From Bacteroidota bacterium (GTDB lineage Bacteria > Bacteroidota > Bacteroidia > Flavobacteriales > Weeksellaceae): a stretch of 64,000 nucleotides of DNA. The notes below the pieces were generated by a model. That model made no database searches. It was not told where the DNA came from and saw only the letters and a list, made by a program, of their open reading frames with translations. A program made the position numbers and the translations under genes. The stretch spans positions 124,001 through 188,000 of the forward strand of contig JAEWOS010000003.1 in NCBI GenBank assembly GCA_023460855.1, written 5' to 3'. Positions 15,885-24,473 of the stretch are shown here, piece by piece (the first letter of the stretch is position 1; every line of letters starts with the position of its first letter).

Positions 15885-17048
15885 TTATTCGAACATTTCA
15901 GACCAGCGCACAGGCTTTAAATCTGTCGGTGAATACATTTCTTCTGCGCTTTTCGTGGCGTCGAGTTTCGGATACAGATTAATTCCCACAAGCTTGATCT
16001 TACCGTCCTGAACCCACTTTTGCTCCTGAACTGCATGCTCATAAATTTTCTGCTGTACAACTCCCTGTTTCAATAATTCGAGATAACCGCCTGCTTCTTC
16101 AATTTCCAGGAACAGTTTCCACGCTTTTTCTGCAAACTGTTTTGTAAGGTCTTCGATAACATAGCTGCCGTTTCCAGCATCTTCAAAAACATTGATAATA
16201 CTTTCATAGGCAAGTACGATCTGCTGTTTAAACGAAATTTCGCGGGAGAGGTTCGTACTTTCAGCAATTCTGAAATCATTCGCATAAACTGCATCAGCTC
16301 CGCCAATCATCGCGGCAGCAATTTCGAGTGTGGAACGAATCAGATTGTTTTCCGGATCGGTTTTGGTTTTATTTCTGAATGTGGTTTCGGCAAATATGTA
16401 AGGAACTTCTTTCAAACCATATTCTTTAGCGAATTCGATGAACAACAGCTTTAAAGCCCTAACTTTTGCTATCTCAAATAAATAATTAGGTCCGACAGCG
16501 ATTCTGAACAGCAGTTCATTCAGAATTTCCTCACCGTATTTTTCAACTAAGTCTTTAGTTTTAGCAAGTGCAATTCCGAGCTGTTGATTGATTGCTGCGC
16601 CTGCATTCTGATGTACGCTGATATCGACACAGATTTTGCGGCTGAAATCTTTTGCGAGCAGTTCCTTTGCAAGCTGATCATCAATCGTTGCATTTTTTTC
16701 ATCGAATACATCAATCAGAGAAAAATAGCGGTCGTTCTCGTCCGGACTCAGATGTTCGGCAAGCTGCAGATTATTGATGAAAACGGTTTTATCTTCAAGA
16801 CCTTCCACATTTTCATTGAGTAAAAATGCGAAAACGTCTTCTTCCAGACTTTCGTGGTAATCGGCAACAAGTTGAGTACTTTCCTCAACTGCAGGAATTG
16901 CAGGAAGATTCTGGCCATCTGCTCCATAATATGGTTTAAGTTCAACGCCTTCCAGATTTTCCTTATGCAGAACGGCGTAAATATCTTCGGTTTTCAGCTG
17001 CTTCTTTACGAGTTCTTCCCAGCTTTCTAAAGTTGAATTTGTCATCAT
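15885..17048 (-). CDS. mutA: Methylmalonyl-CoA mutase small (beta) subunit, TIM-barrel only
   Basis: A 387-residue homologue of the non-catalytic small subunit of methylmalonyl-CoA mutase: N-terminal WEELVKKQLK, barrel segments ICVDISVHQNAGAAINQQLGIALAKT, RIAVGPNYLFEIAKVRALKLL and SREISFKQQIVLAYESIINVFEDAGNGSYVIE. The protein stops at LKPVRWSEMFE, the point where longer small subunits continue into a degenerate B12-binding domain, so it is short. It would pair with a catalytic subunit that is not in this window. The operon order is udk, DivIC-like, mutA, methyltransferase, with 1-20 base gaps. Either of two adjacent ATGs may be the start. Confidence 0.85.
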   Translation of the reverse strand: MMTNSTLESWEELVKKQLKTEDIYAVLHKENLEGVELKPYYGADGQNLPAIPAVEESTQLVADYHESLEEDVFAFLLNENVEGLEDKTVFINNLQLAEHLSPDENDRYFSLIDVFDEKNATIDDQLAKELLAKDFSRKICVDISVHQNAGAAINQQLGIALAKTKDLVEKYGEEILNELLFRIAVGPNYLFEIAKVRALKLLFIEFAKEYGLKEVPYIFAETTFRNKTKTDPENNLIRSTLEIAAAMIGGADAVYANDFRIAESTNLSREISFKQQIVLAYESIINVFEDAGNGSYVIEDLTKQFAEKAWKLFLEIEEAGGYLELLKQGVVQQKIYEHAVQEQKWVQDGKIKLVGINLYPKLDATKSAEEMYSPTDLKPVRWSEMFE

Positions 17049-17049
17049 C

Positions 17050-17412
17050 TTACTTCTTTTGCATATTTTTTATGGCGGAACTGTCAACTACAAGAATGAA
17101 AATTTCTTCATTCGGCTTCTTCATGAAATAGTTTTCGCGCGCAAATTTTTCCTTTTCATCCTTATTATGCATCAGCCTTTTGTAAAACTGATCGTTTTTG
17201 GCGTATTCATCTTTGTAATACTGCAGCTGATTTTCGTACTGCCTTATTTCCCGGTTCAGATCATTAATGACCAGAAAAGAAGTACTGTCGAAGAAAATCA
17301 TCCAGACCAAAAATGCGATGACGGTGATAAAATATTTGTTGAACAGATATTTTCTGGCGAAACGCAGTACCGGCGAAACCGGTTTGATATCTTTGATCAG
17401 ATTGTCAGACAT
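17050..17412 (-). CDS. FtsB/DivIC-like septum formation initiator
   Basis: A 120-residue bitopic membrane protein: a basic N-terminal cytoplasmic stretch (~30 residues), one membrane segment (YFITVIAFLVWMIFFDSTSF), then a periplasmic coiled coil (LNREIRQYENQLQYYKDEYA) ending with the family segment EKFARENYFMKKPNEEIFI. Such proteins form a complex with FtsL and FtsQ in the divisome. It lies 1 base after udk and 1 base before mutA, an arrangement that implies translational coupling more than shared function. Confidence 0.88.
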   Translation of the reverse strand: MSDNLIKDIKPVSPVLRFARKYLFNKYFITVIAFLVWMIFFDSTSFLVINDLNREIRQYENQLQYYKDEYAKNDQFYKRLMHNKDEKEKFARENYFMKKPNEEIFILVVDSSAIKNMQKK

Positions 17413-17413
17413 G

Positions 17414-18031
17414 TCAGTGCGCTTTTTTTAGTGAATTATTGATAACGGTCGTCAGAAAATCGATCGCTACATTATTGTGCCGCATATTGGGAACAATGAG
17501 GTCGGCTTCATTTTTTGACGGTTCTATAAATTCCTGATGCATAGGCTTCAGTGTGGTCTGGTAACGGTGAAGCACTTCGCTCAGGTCGCGTCCGCGATCC
17601 TGTGTGTCGCGTCTGATTCTGCGGATCAGTCTTTCGTCGCTGTCTGCATGTACAAAAACTTTCAGGTCGTATTCTTTCAGCAGGTCCGGATTTGTAAGCA
17701 CCAGAATTCCTTCCACGATAAGCACGTTTCTCGGTTCCACGGTCACATGATCACCGGTTCTGGAATGCGTTACGAAACTGTACAGCGGCTGTTCGATACT
17801 TTCACCGTTCTTCAGTGTTTGTACGTGCTGCAGCATCAGTTCAAAATCAATGGATTTCGGATGATCGTAATTCAGGGCTTCCCTTTCCTGCAGGGAAAGA
17901 TGCTGGTTATCATGATAATAATTATCCTGGGAAAGCACGTTCACTCCTTCTGCATTAAGCTGCTGAAGAATTTTATTTACTACAGTTGTTTTCCCGCTGC
18001 CTGTACCGCCGGCAATTCCGATAACGAGCAT
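17414..18031 (-). CDS. udk: Uridine kinase
   Basis: A 205-residue P-loop kinase phosphorylating uridine and cytidine for pyrimidine salvage. Motifs: Walker A GIAGGTGSGKTT at the N-terminus, SQDNYYHD, NYDHPKSIDFELM, the nucleoside-binding loop around QPLYSFVTHSRTGD and the lid segment RRIRRDTQDRGRDL. It heads the udk-DivIC-mutA-methyltransferase unit from a well-matched promoter that would leave a leader of about 7 bases. Confidence 0.95.
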   Translation of the reverse strand: MLVIGIAGGTGSGKTTVVNKILQQLNAEGVNVLSQDNYYHDNQHLSLQEREALNYDHPKSIDFELMLQHVQTLKNGESIEQPLYSFVTHSRTGDHVTVEPRNVLIVEGILVLTNPDLLKEYDLKVFVHADSDERLIRRIRRDTQDRGRDLSEVLHRYQTTLKPMHQEFIEPSKNEADLIVPNMRHNNVAIDFLTTVINNSLKKAH

Positions 18032-18044
18032 TCTTTTGTTTTTA

Positions 18045-18075
18045 CAAATATAGAATATTGACTATTGGCGTACAA
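18045..18075 (-). promoter_or_regulatory. udk promoter
   Basis: Minus-strand TTG (18075-18073), 20-base spacer, TATATTTG (18052-18045). Predicted start about 7 bases before the udk ATG. Confidence 0.6.
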
Positions 18076-18099
18076 GATTTACCATTTAATGAACAAGAA

Positions 18100-18130
18100 A
18101 AAAACCATTCCCGAAAAGAAATGGTTTTTA
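18100..18130 (-). terminator. Terminator of small lipoprotein gene
   Basis: AAAAACCAT pairs with ATGGTTTTT around a 13-base loop, 24 bases after the stop. T-runs are present in both directions, but only the leftward gene needs it. Confidence 0.7.
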
Positions 18131-18154
18131 GTGTTTCATTTATCTGCCCGCAGT

Positions 18155-18577
18155 TTATTTATACTGCTGATATAGCTGAACAGAAGTTGTTGCGTTCAGG
18201 TTCGTTCCTGTAGAGGTCTGCTTTGCACGTTCCTGATCGTTTACCAGAATTATCACATCCAACGTTGAAGAACCGCCGGTTCCTTCCGCTGTAGCTGTAA
18301 GATGAAGTTGTCCTACTGAAGTATTAACCACCTGCTTTTGGCTTTCCCAGCTTGATCCTGTAATATTGAATACATGATTCTGGTTAGTTCCGATCTGGGT
18401 AACTACTGCTTTAATAGTATCGAATCCGTTGCCGTTCACTTTGAACTGTACGGTTACATTTTCATGATCATCTTCCTCCTTGTCTCTGCAGCTCCAGATT
18501 GTTGAGAAAACAGCCAGCGCAAACACTGCAAGAACACCTCTGCTGAAAAATTTCTTAAAAGAGTTAATTTTTTTCAT
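18155..18577 (-). CDS. Small putative lipoprotein of unknown function
   Basis: A 140-residue protein with a basic start (MKKINSFKKFFSRG), a hydrophobic segment and lipobox-like WSC, then an acidic linker (RDKEEDDHEN) and a beta-rich domain with repeated Val/Thr strands (VTVQFKVNGNGF, GSSTLDVIILVNDQERAK). No family is recognised. It is probably attached to a membrane on the periplasmic or surface side. It is a single-gene unit with its own promoter and terminator. The ATG four codons after the longest possible start is preferred because the signal peptide begins there. Confidence 0.7.
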   Translation of the reverse strand: MKKINSFKKFFSRGVLAVFALAVFSTIWSCRDKEEDDHENVTVQFKVNGNGFDTIKAVVTQIGTNQNHVFNITGSSWESQKQVVNTSVGQLHLTATAEGTGGSSTLDVIILVNDQERAKQTSTGTNLNATTSVQLYQQYK

Positions 18578-18601
18578 ATCCAAATTCAATTTTTACATTT
18601 T

Positions 18602-18633
18602 CAAATATAGAATTTTTTCTGCGAAATATCCAA
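18602..18633 (-). promoter_or_regulatory. Promoter of small lipoprotein gene
   Basis: Minus-strand TTG (18633-18631), 21-base spacer, TATATTTG (18609-18602). Predicted leader of about 18 bases. Confidence 0.6.
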
Positions 18634-18722
18634 CAATAATTTCTGATCGCTGTAAATAAGCCAATTTGTCAATTGCGGACATTTGGCTGAAAATTAGTAA
18701 AACTGCTACTAAAATTTACAAA

Positions 18723-19364
18723 ATGGACTTAAAATACCTGGTTCGTGAACCCGAAAAAATCACTGATAAAACCACGATTCTTTTTATGCTTCACGGTTAT
18801 GGAAGTAATGCCGACGACCTGTTCTCATTTGCTCCTACCTTACCTGAAGACTGGGTTATTGTGAGTTTTGAAGCTCCGCAAATGACACCTTATGGCGGAT
18901 TTTCCTGGTATGATATCGATTTTAATGATCCTGAAAAATTCATTGAAACGAAGCAGGCGAACGAAGCGCTGAATGCACTTCTCCAGAAAATTCTGGAAAT
19001 CACGAATCAGTATGGACTGACGCAGAATGAAACCCATCTCGCAGGATTCAGTCAGGGCGGAATTCTTGCGTATGCGCTGGCTTTGCGCGTGCCGGATCTA
19101 TTTAATAAAGTGGCATGTATGAGCTGTTATCCCGAAGAAAAAATTCTGCACGACATCATCAAAGACCGCAAGAAACTGGAAAAACTCAGATTTTTTATTT
19201 CACATGGTACCGAGGATTCCGTTATTCCTTTGGAATGGGGACGAAAAGGCGCTGATTTACTGTACGATCTCGGCTGTTTCTTTACTTTCAGAGAATACAT
19301 GAACGGGCACGGAGTAAACCAGAAAAACTACATGGATCTGATGGAGTTTTTCTCTACGAATTAA
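18723..19364 (+). CDS. Phospholipase/carboxylesterase-type alpha/beta hydrolase
   Basis: A 213-residue serine hydrolase of the carboxylesterase/LysoPLA family. HGYGSNADDLFSF holds the oxyanion region, LAGFSQGGILAYAL the nucleophile elbow (GxSxG), and the C-terminal SHGTEDSVIPLEWG and GHGVNQ the Asp and His of the triad. No signal peptide, so cytoplasmic. The substrate is an ester or thioester, not further predictable. The frame opens earlier, but the ATG at 18723 fits the domain. Its stop codon overlaps the purE stop on the opposite strand. Confidence 0.88.
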   Translation: MDLKYLVREPEKITDKTTILFMLHGYGSNADDLFSFAPTLPEDWVIVSFEAPQMTPYGGFSWYDIDFNDPEKFIETKQANEALNALLQKILEITNQYGLTQNETHLAGFSQGGILAYALALRVPDLFNKVACMSCYPEEKILHDIIKDRKKLEKLRFFISHGTEDSVIPLEWGRKGADLLYDLGCFFTFREYMNGHGVNQKNYMDLMEFFSTN

Positions 19365-19861
19365 TCGTAGTTATTGGGAAATTCGGATTTTATTTCATCG
19401 ACCGTTCCCAGCACTTTTTCTTTGAGAGTATTCTGATAATTCTCAAGTTTTTGCGCGACAGCGTCATTTGATGCTCCCACAATTTTCGCAGCCAGAATCC
19501 CGGCGTTTGTGCCGCCGTTCAGCGCAACTGTCGCCACCGGAATTCCGGAAGGCATCTGTAGTATTGAGAGGATGCTGTCCCAGCCGTCAATGGAATTGCT
19601 GCTAAGAACCGGAACGCCGATTACAGGCAAAACCGTGCAGCTTGCAACCATTCCGGGAAGATGGGCTGCTCCGCCTGCTCCGGCAATAATAACTTTCAGA
19701 CCACGGGATTTCGCACGCTGTGCGTAATCCAGCATTCTTTCAGGTGTTCTGTGCGCAGAAACCACCGTAAATTCAAACGGAATTTCAAGAGATTCCAGAA
19801 ATTCTGCAGCCTGTTTCATTACAGGAAGGTCGCTTTTGCTTCCCATGATAATTCCAACCAT
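19361..19861 (-). CDS. purE: N5-carboxyaminoimidazole ribonucleotide mutase
   Basis: A 166-residue class I PurE, which moves the carboxyl group from N5-CAIR to give CAIR in purine synthesis. Signature segments: GIIMGSKSDLPVM, VVSAHRTPERMLDYA (catalytic His) and IIAGAGGAAHLPGMVAS. purK, the usual partner, is not next to it here. It ends with a 4-base TTAA stop overlap with the convergent esterase gene and lies 47 bases after rdgB on the same strand. Confidence 0.95.
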   Translation of the reverse strand: MVGIIMGSKSDLPVMKQAAEFLESLEIPFEFTVVSAHRTPERMLDYAQRAKSRGLKVIIAGAGGAAHLPGMVASCTVLPVIGVPVLSSNSIDGWDSILSILQMPSGIPVATVALNGGTNAGILAAKIVGASNDAVAQKLENYQNTLKEKVLGTVDEIKSEFPNNYD

Positions 19862-19908
19862 TGTGAATATTTCTTATTTCAATTACTATTAATTAAGTAA
19901 GGACAAGA

Positions 19909-20484
19909 TTATTTCTCCGCCCAGATTTCTAAAAACTGATCGATCGCGCGCTTTCTGTGGCTCACGGCATTTTTTTCTGCTGCGGGCATTTCAGCAAAAG
20001 TACGCTGATCACCTTCAGGAACAAATATCGGATCATACCCGAAACCCTGATGACCTTTGTGTTCTTCGAGCAGATTTCCGTACACCCTGCCTTCGAAATA
20101 CTGCGGTCCGTTCTGATCAAAATAGCATAATACAGTTACAAAATATGCTTTCCTGTTGCTTTCAGCCTGCATTTCCCCGAGAACTTTTTCGATATTTTTT
20201 GCAAAGTCGTGATTGCAAGCATAGCGTGCCGAATATATTCCCGGCCTTCCGTCCAGTGCTTCAACTACCAGTCCGGAATCATCGCCCAGGCTTGGAACAC
20301 CCGTTTTTCTGAAACAGAATTCCGCTTTTATTAAAGCATTTTCATGAAAGGTTGTGCCGTTTTCCTCGATTTCGTCGTGCAGATCATAGTCTTTCAGACT
20401 TTTCACCAGAATCTGTGTACCAAAAATCTGCTGCAGTTCCTCTTTCTTATGCTCGTTATGTGTGGCTACCAGAATTTCTCTCAT
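19909..20484 (-). CDS. rdgB: dITP/XTP pyrophosphatase (RdgB/HAM1 family)
   Basis: A 191-residue house-cleaning enzyme that hydrolyses dITP, ITP and XTP to monophosphates and pyrophosphate. Motifs: N-terminal ATHNEHKKEELQQI, LGDDSGLVVEALDGRPGIYSARY with the metal-binding Asp pair, GYDPIFVPEG and the C-terminal SHRKRAIDQF. The start ATG lies within the end of the CPBP-protease gene (29-base overlap), which points to coupled translation. Confidence 0.95.
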   Translation of the reverse strand: MREILVATHNEHKKEELQQIFGTQILVKSLKDYDLHDEIEENGTTFHENALIKAEFCFRKTGVPSLGDDSGLVVEALDGRPGIYSARYACNHDFAKNIEKVLGEMQAESNRKAYFVTVLCYFDQNGPQYFEGRVYGNLLEEHKGHQGFGYDPIFVPEGDQRTFAEMPAAEKNAVSHRKRAIDQFLEIWAEK

Positions 20485-21319
20485 GAATGATTTTATTTCC
20501 TTTCGGTTCAGGATATTTCTTAATTAACAGATAGTAAAACACAGCAAACAGAATAATACCGGCGATTAATACCGCAAATTCTGAAAGATTGAGTGCGAGT
20601 GCAATACTTTCCGTGTCTACATAAAAATAAAGCAGTGTCCCTATCAGATTATTGAAGGCATGCAGCAAAACCGGCAGCAAAAGCGATCCGGTTCTGTGAT
20701 AAACGATTCCCATCGCAACCCCCAGTAAAACCGCGCCTACAAACTGCCAAGGATTTCCATGTACGAGGCCAAAAATTATGGCAGCAATCCATATTGCGGC
20801 AGTTGGCTTTACGCCGTTGTTAATCAAACCTTTCTGAATAATACCCCGGAACACGATTTCTTCAAAAATCGGCGCCATCACAACTGCGAGAAGCAGCATG
20901 GTAGCAAAATCGCTGGTCAGTTTCTCCATCATCCTGGAAAAAAATTCAAACATTTCTCCAAAAAACGGACCCGTAACCGGAATCTGTGAAGTAAAAAATT
21001 CAGCAATAAAAATCATTCCGAGCATCATCGGAAAAATAATAGCATATGTCGAAATATCTTTCGGCGCAAAATTGAAATTAAGCGGTTTCTTGGTTTGAGG
21101 CCGGCAAATAATAAAATCGTACGCGAAAATCGCTCCGAGCCACATCGCCGCATTCATCAAAATCAAAAACTGATCTTCGTACTGATAATTGGTTTGCGTA
21201 GTGAGCATAACGCCCACATTCATTACCGAAAGAACTATAGTAGGAACCACCATTCCCAGCAGAAGAACAAGTCCGCCAAGGAAATTAAACCGGTGTTGCG
21301 GCAGGAAAGACTCACGCAT
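20456..21319 (-). CDS. CPBP-family intramembrane metalloprotease
   Basis: A 287-residue multi-pass membrane protein, with about seven hydrophobic segments. The family motifs are present: EEIVFRG (residues ~170), FGLVHGNPW and the later Asn/His region LLHAFNNLIG. These are the metal-ligand and catalytic residues of Rce1/CAAX-type proteases. The target is unknown; in bacteria they act in protein processing or immunity. It overlaps rdgB by 29 bases. A perfect -7 element stands 16 bases ahead of the ATG. Confidence 0.9.
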   Translation of the reverse strand: MRESFLPQHRFNFLGGLVLLLGMVVPTIVLSVMNVGVMLTTQTNYQYEDQFLILMNAAMWLGAIFAYDFIICRPQTKKPLNFNFAPKDISTYAIIFPMMLGMIFIAEFFTSQIPVTGPFFGEMFEFFSRMMEKLTSDFATMLLLAVVMAPIFEEIVFRGIIQKGLINNGVKPTAAIWIAAIIFGLVHGNPWQFVGAVLLGVAMGIVYHRTGSLLLPVLLHAFNNLIGTLLYFYVDTESIALALNLSEFAVLIAGIILFAVFYYLLIKKYPEPKGNKIIHERNSGSHT

Positions 21320-21334
21320 GTATTTTAGTTTTCA

Positions 21335-21342
21335 CAAATATA
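21335..21342 (-). promoter_or_regulatory. -7 element TATATTTG of the CPBP-protease gene
   Basis: An exact TAnnTTTG on the minus strand. Predicted leader of about 9 bases. No clear TTG at the -33 distance. Confidence 0.45.
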
Positions 21343-21423
21343 GAAAAATAACAGTACCGCCGTTTAAAATGCGGTTTTCAGGTTCCGTCTAAAATCACGA
21401 ATTTTGCATCCACAAATTTTCAG

Positions 21424-23028
21424 ATGGCAGATTTACTAAAGGAAATAGAAAAAAGAAAAACATTCGGCATCATTTCTCACCCCGATGCCGGGAAAACGAC
21501 GCTTACAGAAAAACTGCTGCTTTTCGGTGGAGCAATTCAGGAAGCAGGCGCCGTAAAATCAAATAAAATAAAAAAGGGAGCCACCTCTGACTTCATGGAA
21601 ATCGAAAGGCAGAGAGGAATTTCTGTGGCTACTTCCGTTCTTGCATTTGAATACAAAGGACATAAAATTAACATCCTGGATACGCCCGGTCACAAGGATT
21701 TTGCAGAAGATACATTCCGCACACTTACTGCTGTTGATTCCGTAATCGTTGTAATTGACGTAGCAAAAGGTGTGGAAGAACAGACCGAAAAACTGGTGAA
21801 GGTCTGCAGAATGCGGAATATTCCGATGCTGGTTTTCATAAACAAACTGGACCGTGAAGGTAAAGACGCCTTTGATTTGCTCGACGAAGTGGAACAGAAA
21901 CTCGGTCTTTCCGTAACGCCGCTTTCAATTCCGATTGGAATGGGTTCTGATTTTCAGGGCATTTACAACATCTGGGAAAAGAATATTGAATTCTTCCTTG
22001 AAGAAAAGAAACAGAAAGTCGGGGAATCTCTTAAAATAGACGATATCGACGATCCGAAGGTCGATGAACTGATCGGTGAAAAAGCTGCTGCAACTTTACG
22101 TGAGGAACTGGAGCTGGTTGAATCGGTTTATCCTCCCTTTAACCGCGACGATTATATGGAAGGAAATCTTCAGCCTGTATTTTTTGGTTCAGCGCTGAAT
22201 AATTTCGGAGTGCGCGAACTTCTCGATGCTTTTATCGAAATTGCACCGATGCCGCAGGCAAAAATGAGTGACATTCGTGAAGTAAAACCCGAAGAGAAAA
22301 ATTTCACCGGTTTCGTGTTTAAGATTCACGCGAATATGGATCCGAAACACCGCGACAGACTCGCATTTATCAAAATCGTAAGCGGTACTTTCAAGAGAAA
22401 TGAAAATTATCTGCTCGTACGCGAAAACAAAAAAATGAAATTTGCAGCTCCGAATGCATTTTTCGCGGATAAAAAAGAAGTCGTAGATGAAAGTTTCCCG
22501 GGCGACATTGTCGGTCTGCACGATACCGGAAATTTCCGAATCGGCGATACGCTGACTGCGGGCGAAAAACTGAATTTTAAAGGAATCCCGAGTTTCTCAC
22601 CGGAACATTTCCGTTACATCAATAATGATGATCCGTTAAAAGCAAAACAACTTGCAAAAGGAATTGATCAGTTGATGGATGAAGGCGTGGCACAGCTTTT
22701 TACACTGGAAATGAACGGCAGAAAAGTAATCGGAACTGTCGGCGCACTGCAGTATGAAGTCATTCAGTATCGGCTGGAACACGAATACGGGGCGAAATGT
22801 TCTTACGAACCTTTGTCTATTCACAAAGCATGCTGGGTTGAAGCGGATGAAAAATCTGAAGAATTCCGGGAATTTGCAAGGCTCAAACAGCGTTTTCTGG
22901 CAAGAGATAAATACAATCAACTGGTTTTTCTCGCGGATTCCTCATTTACGATACACATGACAGAAGAGAAATTCCCAGGCATAAAACTGCATTTCATCAG
23001 CGAATATCAGAATCCTGAACTGAACTGA
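21424..23028 (+). CDS. prfC: Peptide chain release factor 3
   Basis: A 534-residue translational GTPase that recycles RF1/RF2 from terminating ribosomes. G-motifs: SHPDAGKTTLTEK (G1), the RGISVATSV switch I, DTPGHKDFAEDT (G3) and FINKLDREGKDA (G4). The segment GAVKSNKIKKGATSDFMEIERQRG is typical of RF3 and separates it from EF-G. Monocistronic, with a hairpin terminator after the stop. Confidence 0.97.
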   Translation: MADLLKEIEKRKTFGIISHPDAGKTTLTEKLLLFGGAIQEAGAVKSNKIKKGATSDFMEIERQRGISVATSVLAFEYKGHKINILDTPGHKDFAEDTFRTLTAVDSVIVVIDVAKGVEEQTEKLVKVCRMRNIPMLVFINKLDREGKDAFDLLDEVEQKLGLSVTPLSIPIGMGSDFQGIYNIWEKNIEFFLEEKKQKVGESLKIDDIDDPKVDELIGEKAAATLREELELVESVYPPFNRDDYMEGNLQPVFFGSALNNFGVRELLDAFIEIAPMPQAKMSDIREVKPEEKNFTGFVFKIHANMDPKHRDRLAFIKIVSGTFKRNENYLLVRENKKMKFAAPNAFFADKKEVVDESFPGDIVGLHDTGNFRIGDTLTAGEKLNFKGIPSFSPEHFRYINNDDPLKAKQLAKGIDQLMDEGVAQLFTLEMNGRKVIGTVGALQYEVIQYRLEHEYGAKCSYEPLSIHKACWVEADEKSEEFREFARLKQRFLARDKYNQLVFLADSSFTIHMTEEKFPGIKLHFISEYQNPELN

Positions 23029-23083
23029 TCTTTGTAAATTTCTGTAAAACTGATTTACAATTAACTGATAGTTAATGAATTAT

Positions 23084-23118
23084 AATTCCTGCAAAGTTTT
23101 TCTTCTGCGGGAATTTTA
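23084..23118 (+). terminator. prfC terminator
   Basis: AATTCCTGCA pairs with TGCGGGAATT (one G-T wobble) around a 12-base loop, followed by TTTTAAT. Confidence 0.6.
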
Positions 23119-23177
23119 ATCTATAATTTTTGGGAATATTTGTTGCAGTGAGTTGCATGCATAAACTTTTGATAAGA

Positions 23178-24413
23178 ATGAAAAAATATATTGCCCTGAT
23201 TTTTGGAGCGGTGATGCTCACATCCTGCACCAAAACCGAATTCCAGAAAACTACGGACACCTTTAAACGTGCCGACAGCATGATTACCCGCGCGAACGAC
23301 GGCGTGAAAACCCTCGATTCGATTTCTAAAATTTTGAATGATTCCGGCAAAATCAACGCTGAAATCAGAAAACAGACGAGGAACGTTGAAAAAATCATCA
23401 AGGAAAATTCGGGAAGCATTGATTCGCTGCGCGTGGTCATCAGAGAAAGCGGCGACAGAATCGGGAAAAGTGCAGAAACCGTAAAAACCCTGGATTCCGT
23501 GCAAAAAGTACTGCGTGAAACCGACGATCCTTTTGAAGTACTTAGCACCATCAGCAAAACGATTGATAAAGTTACCAAAGACAATAATGTGGTGACAAGT
23601 CCGCAAAAGCAGACTCCGCAGGAAACTTCACCGCAAAGTCCACCGGCAAACCAGCCACCAGTTCAGCCGCAACAAAATCCGCAGGCTTCTGTTCCGCCGG
23701 TTGCACCGCAAAATCCACAGGTTATTATTGCTGAAGAACCGATGGTAAAAACCGGTTTGATTGAAATTTCCGTACTCGACCTCACCGCTGCAGAAGCACA
23801 GTTGAGAAATGAAATAAGAAACGCTGAAGGAAGAATTATCAGTGAAAAACTGGGAGAACAGGCCGGTGAAAAACGGCAGGTCATGGTTGCGGAACTTCCT
23901 TTCCAGAAATTTGACGCGGCGGCGAACTCAGTAAGCAGAAATATCGGAAGCATCCGTACAAAAGCCATAGAACAATCCGGAACGCTTTATGACCCGAACC
24001 GCATCAGCAATCTGGAAATTGTCCTGATCCAAAAAATTGACGAAAGTGCATCTGCACCAGCGATTATAACACCTCCCGCAGAAAATCCAACTGTTGAAAA
24101 AAGTGAAAGTTCAGCGGAAACCGTCGGCAAAATAGTTCTTGCAGCACTTCCTTTCCTTCCGATCGTATTAATTGTAGGATTGGCCTGGTATTTCATCAAC
24201 CGCAGACAAAAAAGAAAAAGAGCCGAAGAGGAACAGCGATTTGAGCAGCAAAAGACCTATGCGGAACAGTCTGCGCAGGTTCAGAATCCTTATAATCATC
24301 CTCCAACTGCATCTTCAAACAAGATTCCGGAATATACGACGAATCCTGAGCCGGCTCAATCAGATGATCCATTGTCCGATGATCCGTATGCGAAATACAA
24401 GCCCCGTGCTTAA
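23178..24413 (+). CDS. DUF4349-like lipoprotein with C-terminal membrane segment
   Basis: A 411-residue protein. N-terminal signal with lipobox (MLTSC), then a coiled-coil region (~30-145) rich in Asp/Ser/Lys heptads, then a Pro/Gln-rich linker (~155-185). Residues ~195-300 resemble DUF4349: VKTGLIEISVLDL, RNAEGRIISEKLGEQAGEK, AELPFQKFDAA, LEIVLIQ. A strong membrane segment lies at ~319-341, followed by a basic and then Gln/Asp-rich tail. Function unknown; DUF4349 proteins are envelope-located. Having both a lipobox and a C-terminal membrane helix is unusual. Start chosen at the ATG preceding the signal peptide. Confidence 0.78.
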   Translation: MKKYIALIFGAVMLTSCTKTEFQKTTDTFKRADSMITRANDGVKTLDSISKILNDSGKINAEIRKQTRNVEKIIKENSGSIDSLRVVIRESGDRIGKSAETVKTLDSVQKVLRETDDPFEVLSTISKTIDKVTKDNNVVTSPQKQTPQETSPQSPPANQPPVQPQQNPQASVPPVAPQNPQVIIAEEPMVKTGLIEISVLDLTAAEAQLRNEIRNAEGRIISEKLGEQAGEKRQVMVAELPFQKFDAAANSVSRNIGSIRTKAIEQSGTLYDPNRISNLEIVLIQKIDESASAPAIITPPAENPTVEKSESSAETVGKIVLAALPFLPIVLIVGLAWYFINRRQKRKRAEEEQRFEQQKTYAEQSAQVQNPYNHPPTASSNKIPEYTTNPEPAQSDDPLSDDPYAKYKPRA

Positions 24414-24473
24414 AATATTATTTACGGCATAATAATTGGAATTGGTAAATTCTTAATCAAAAAAATCATTGTT

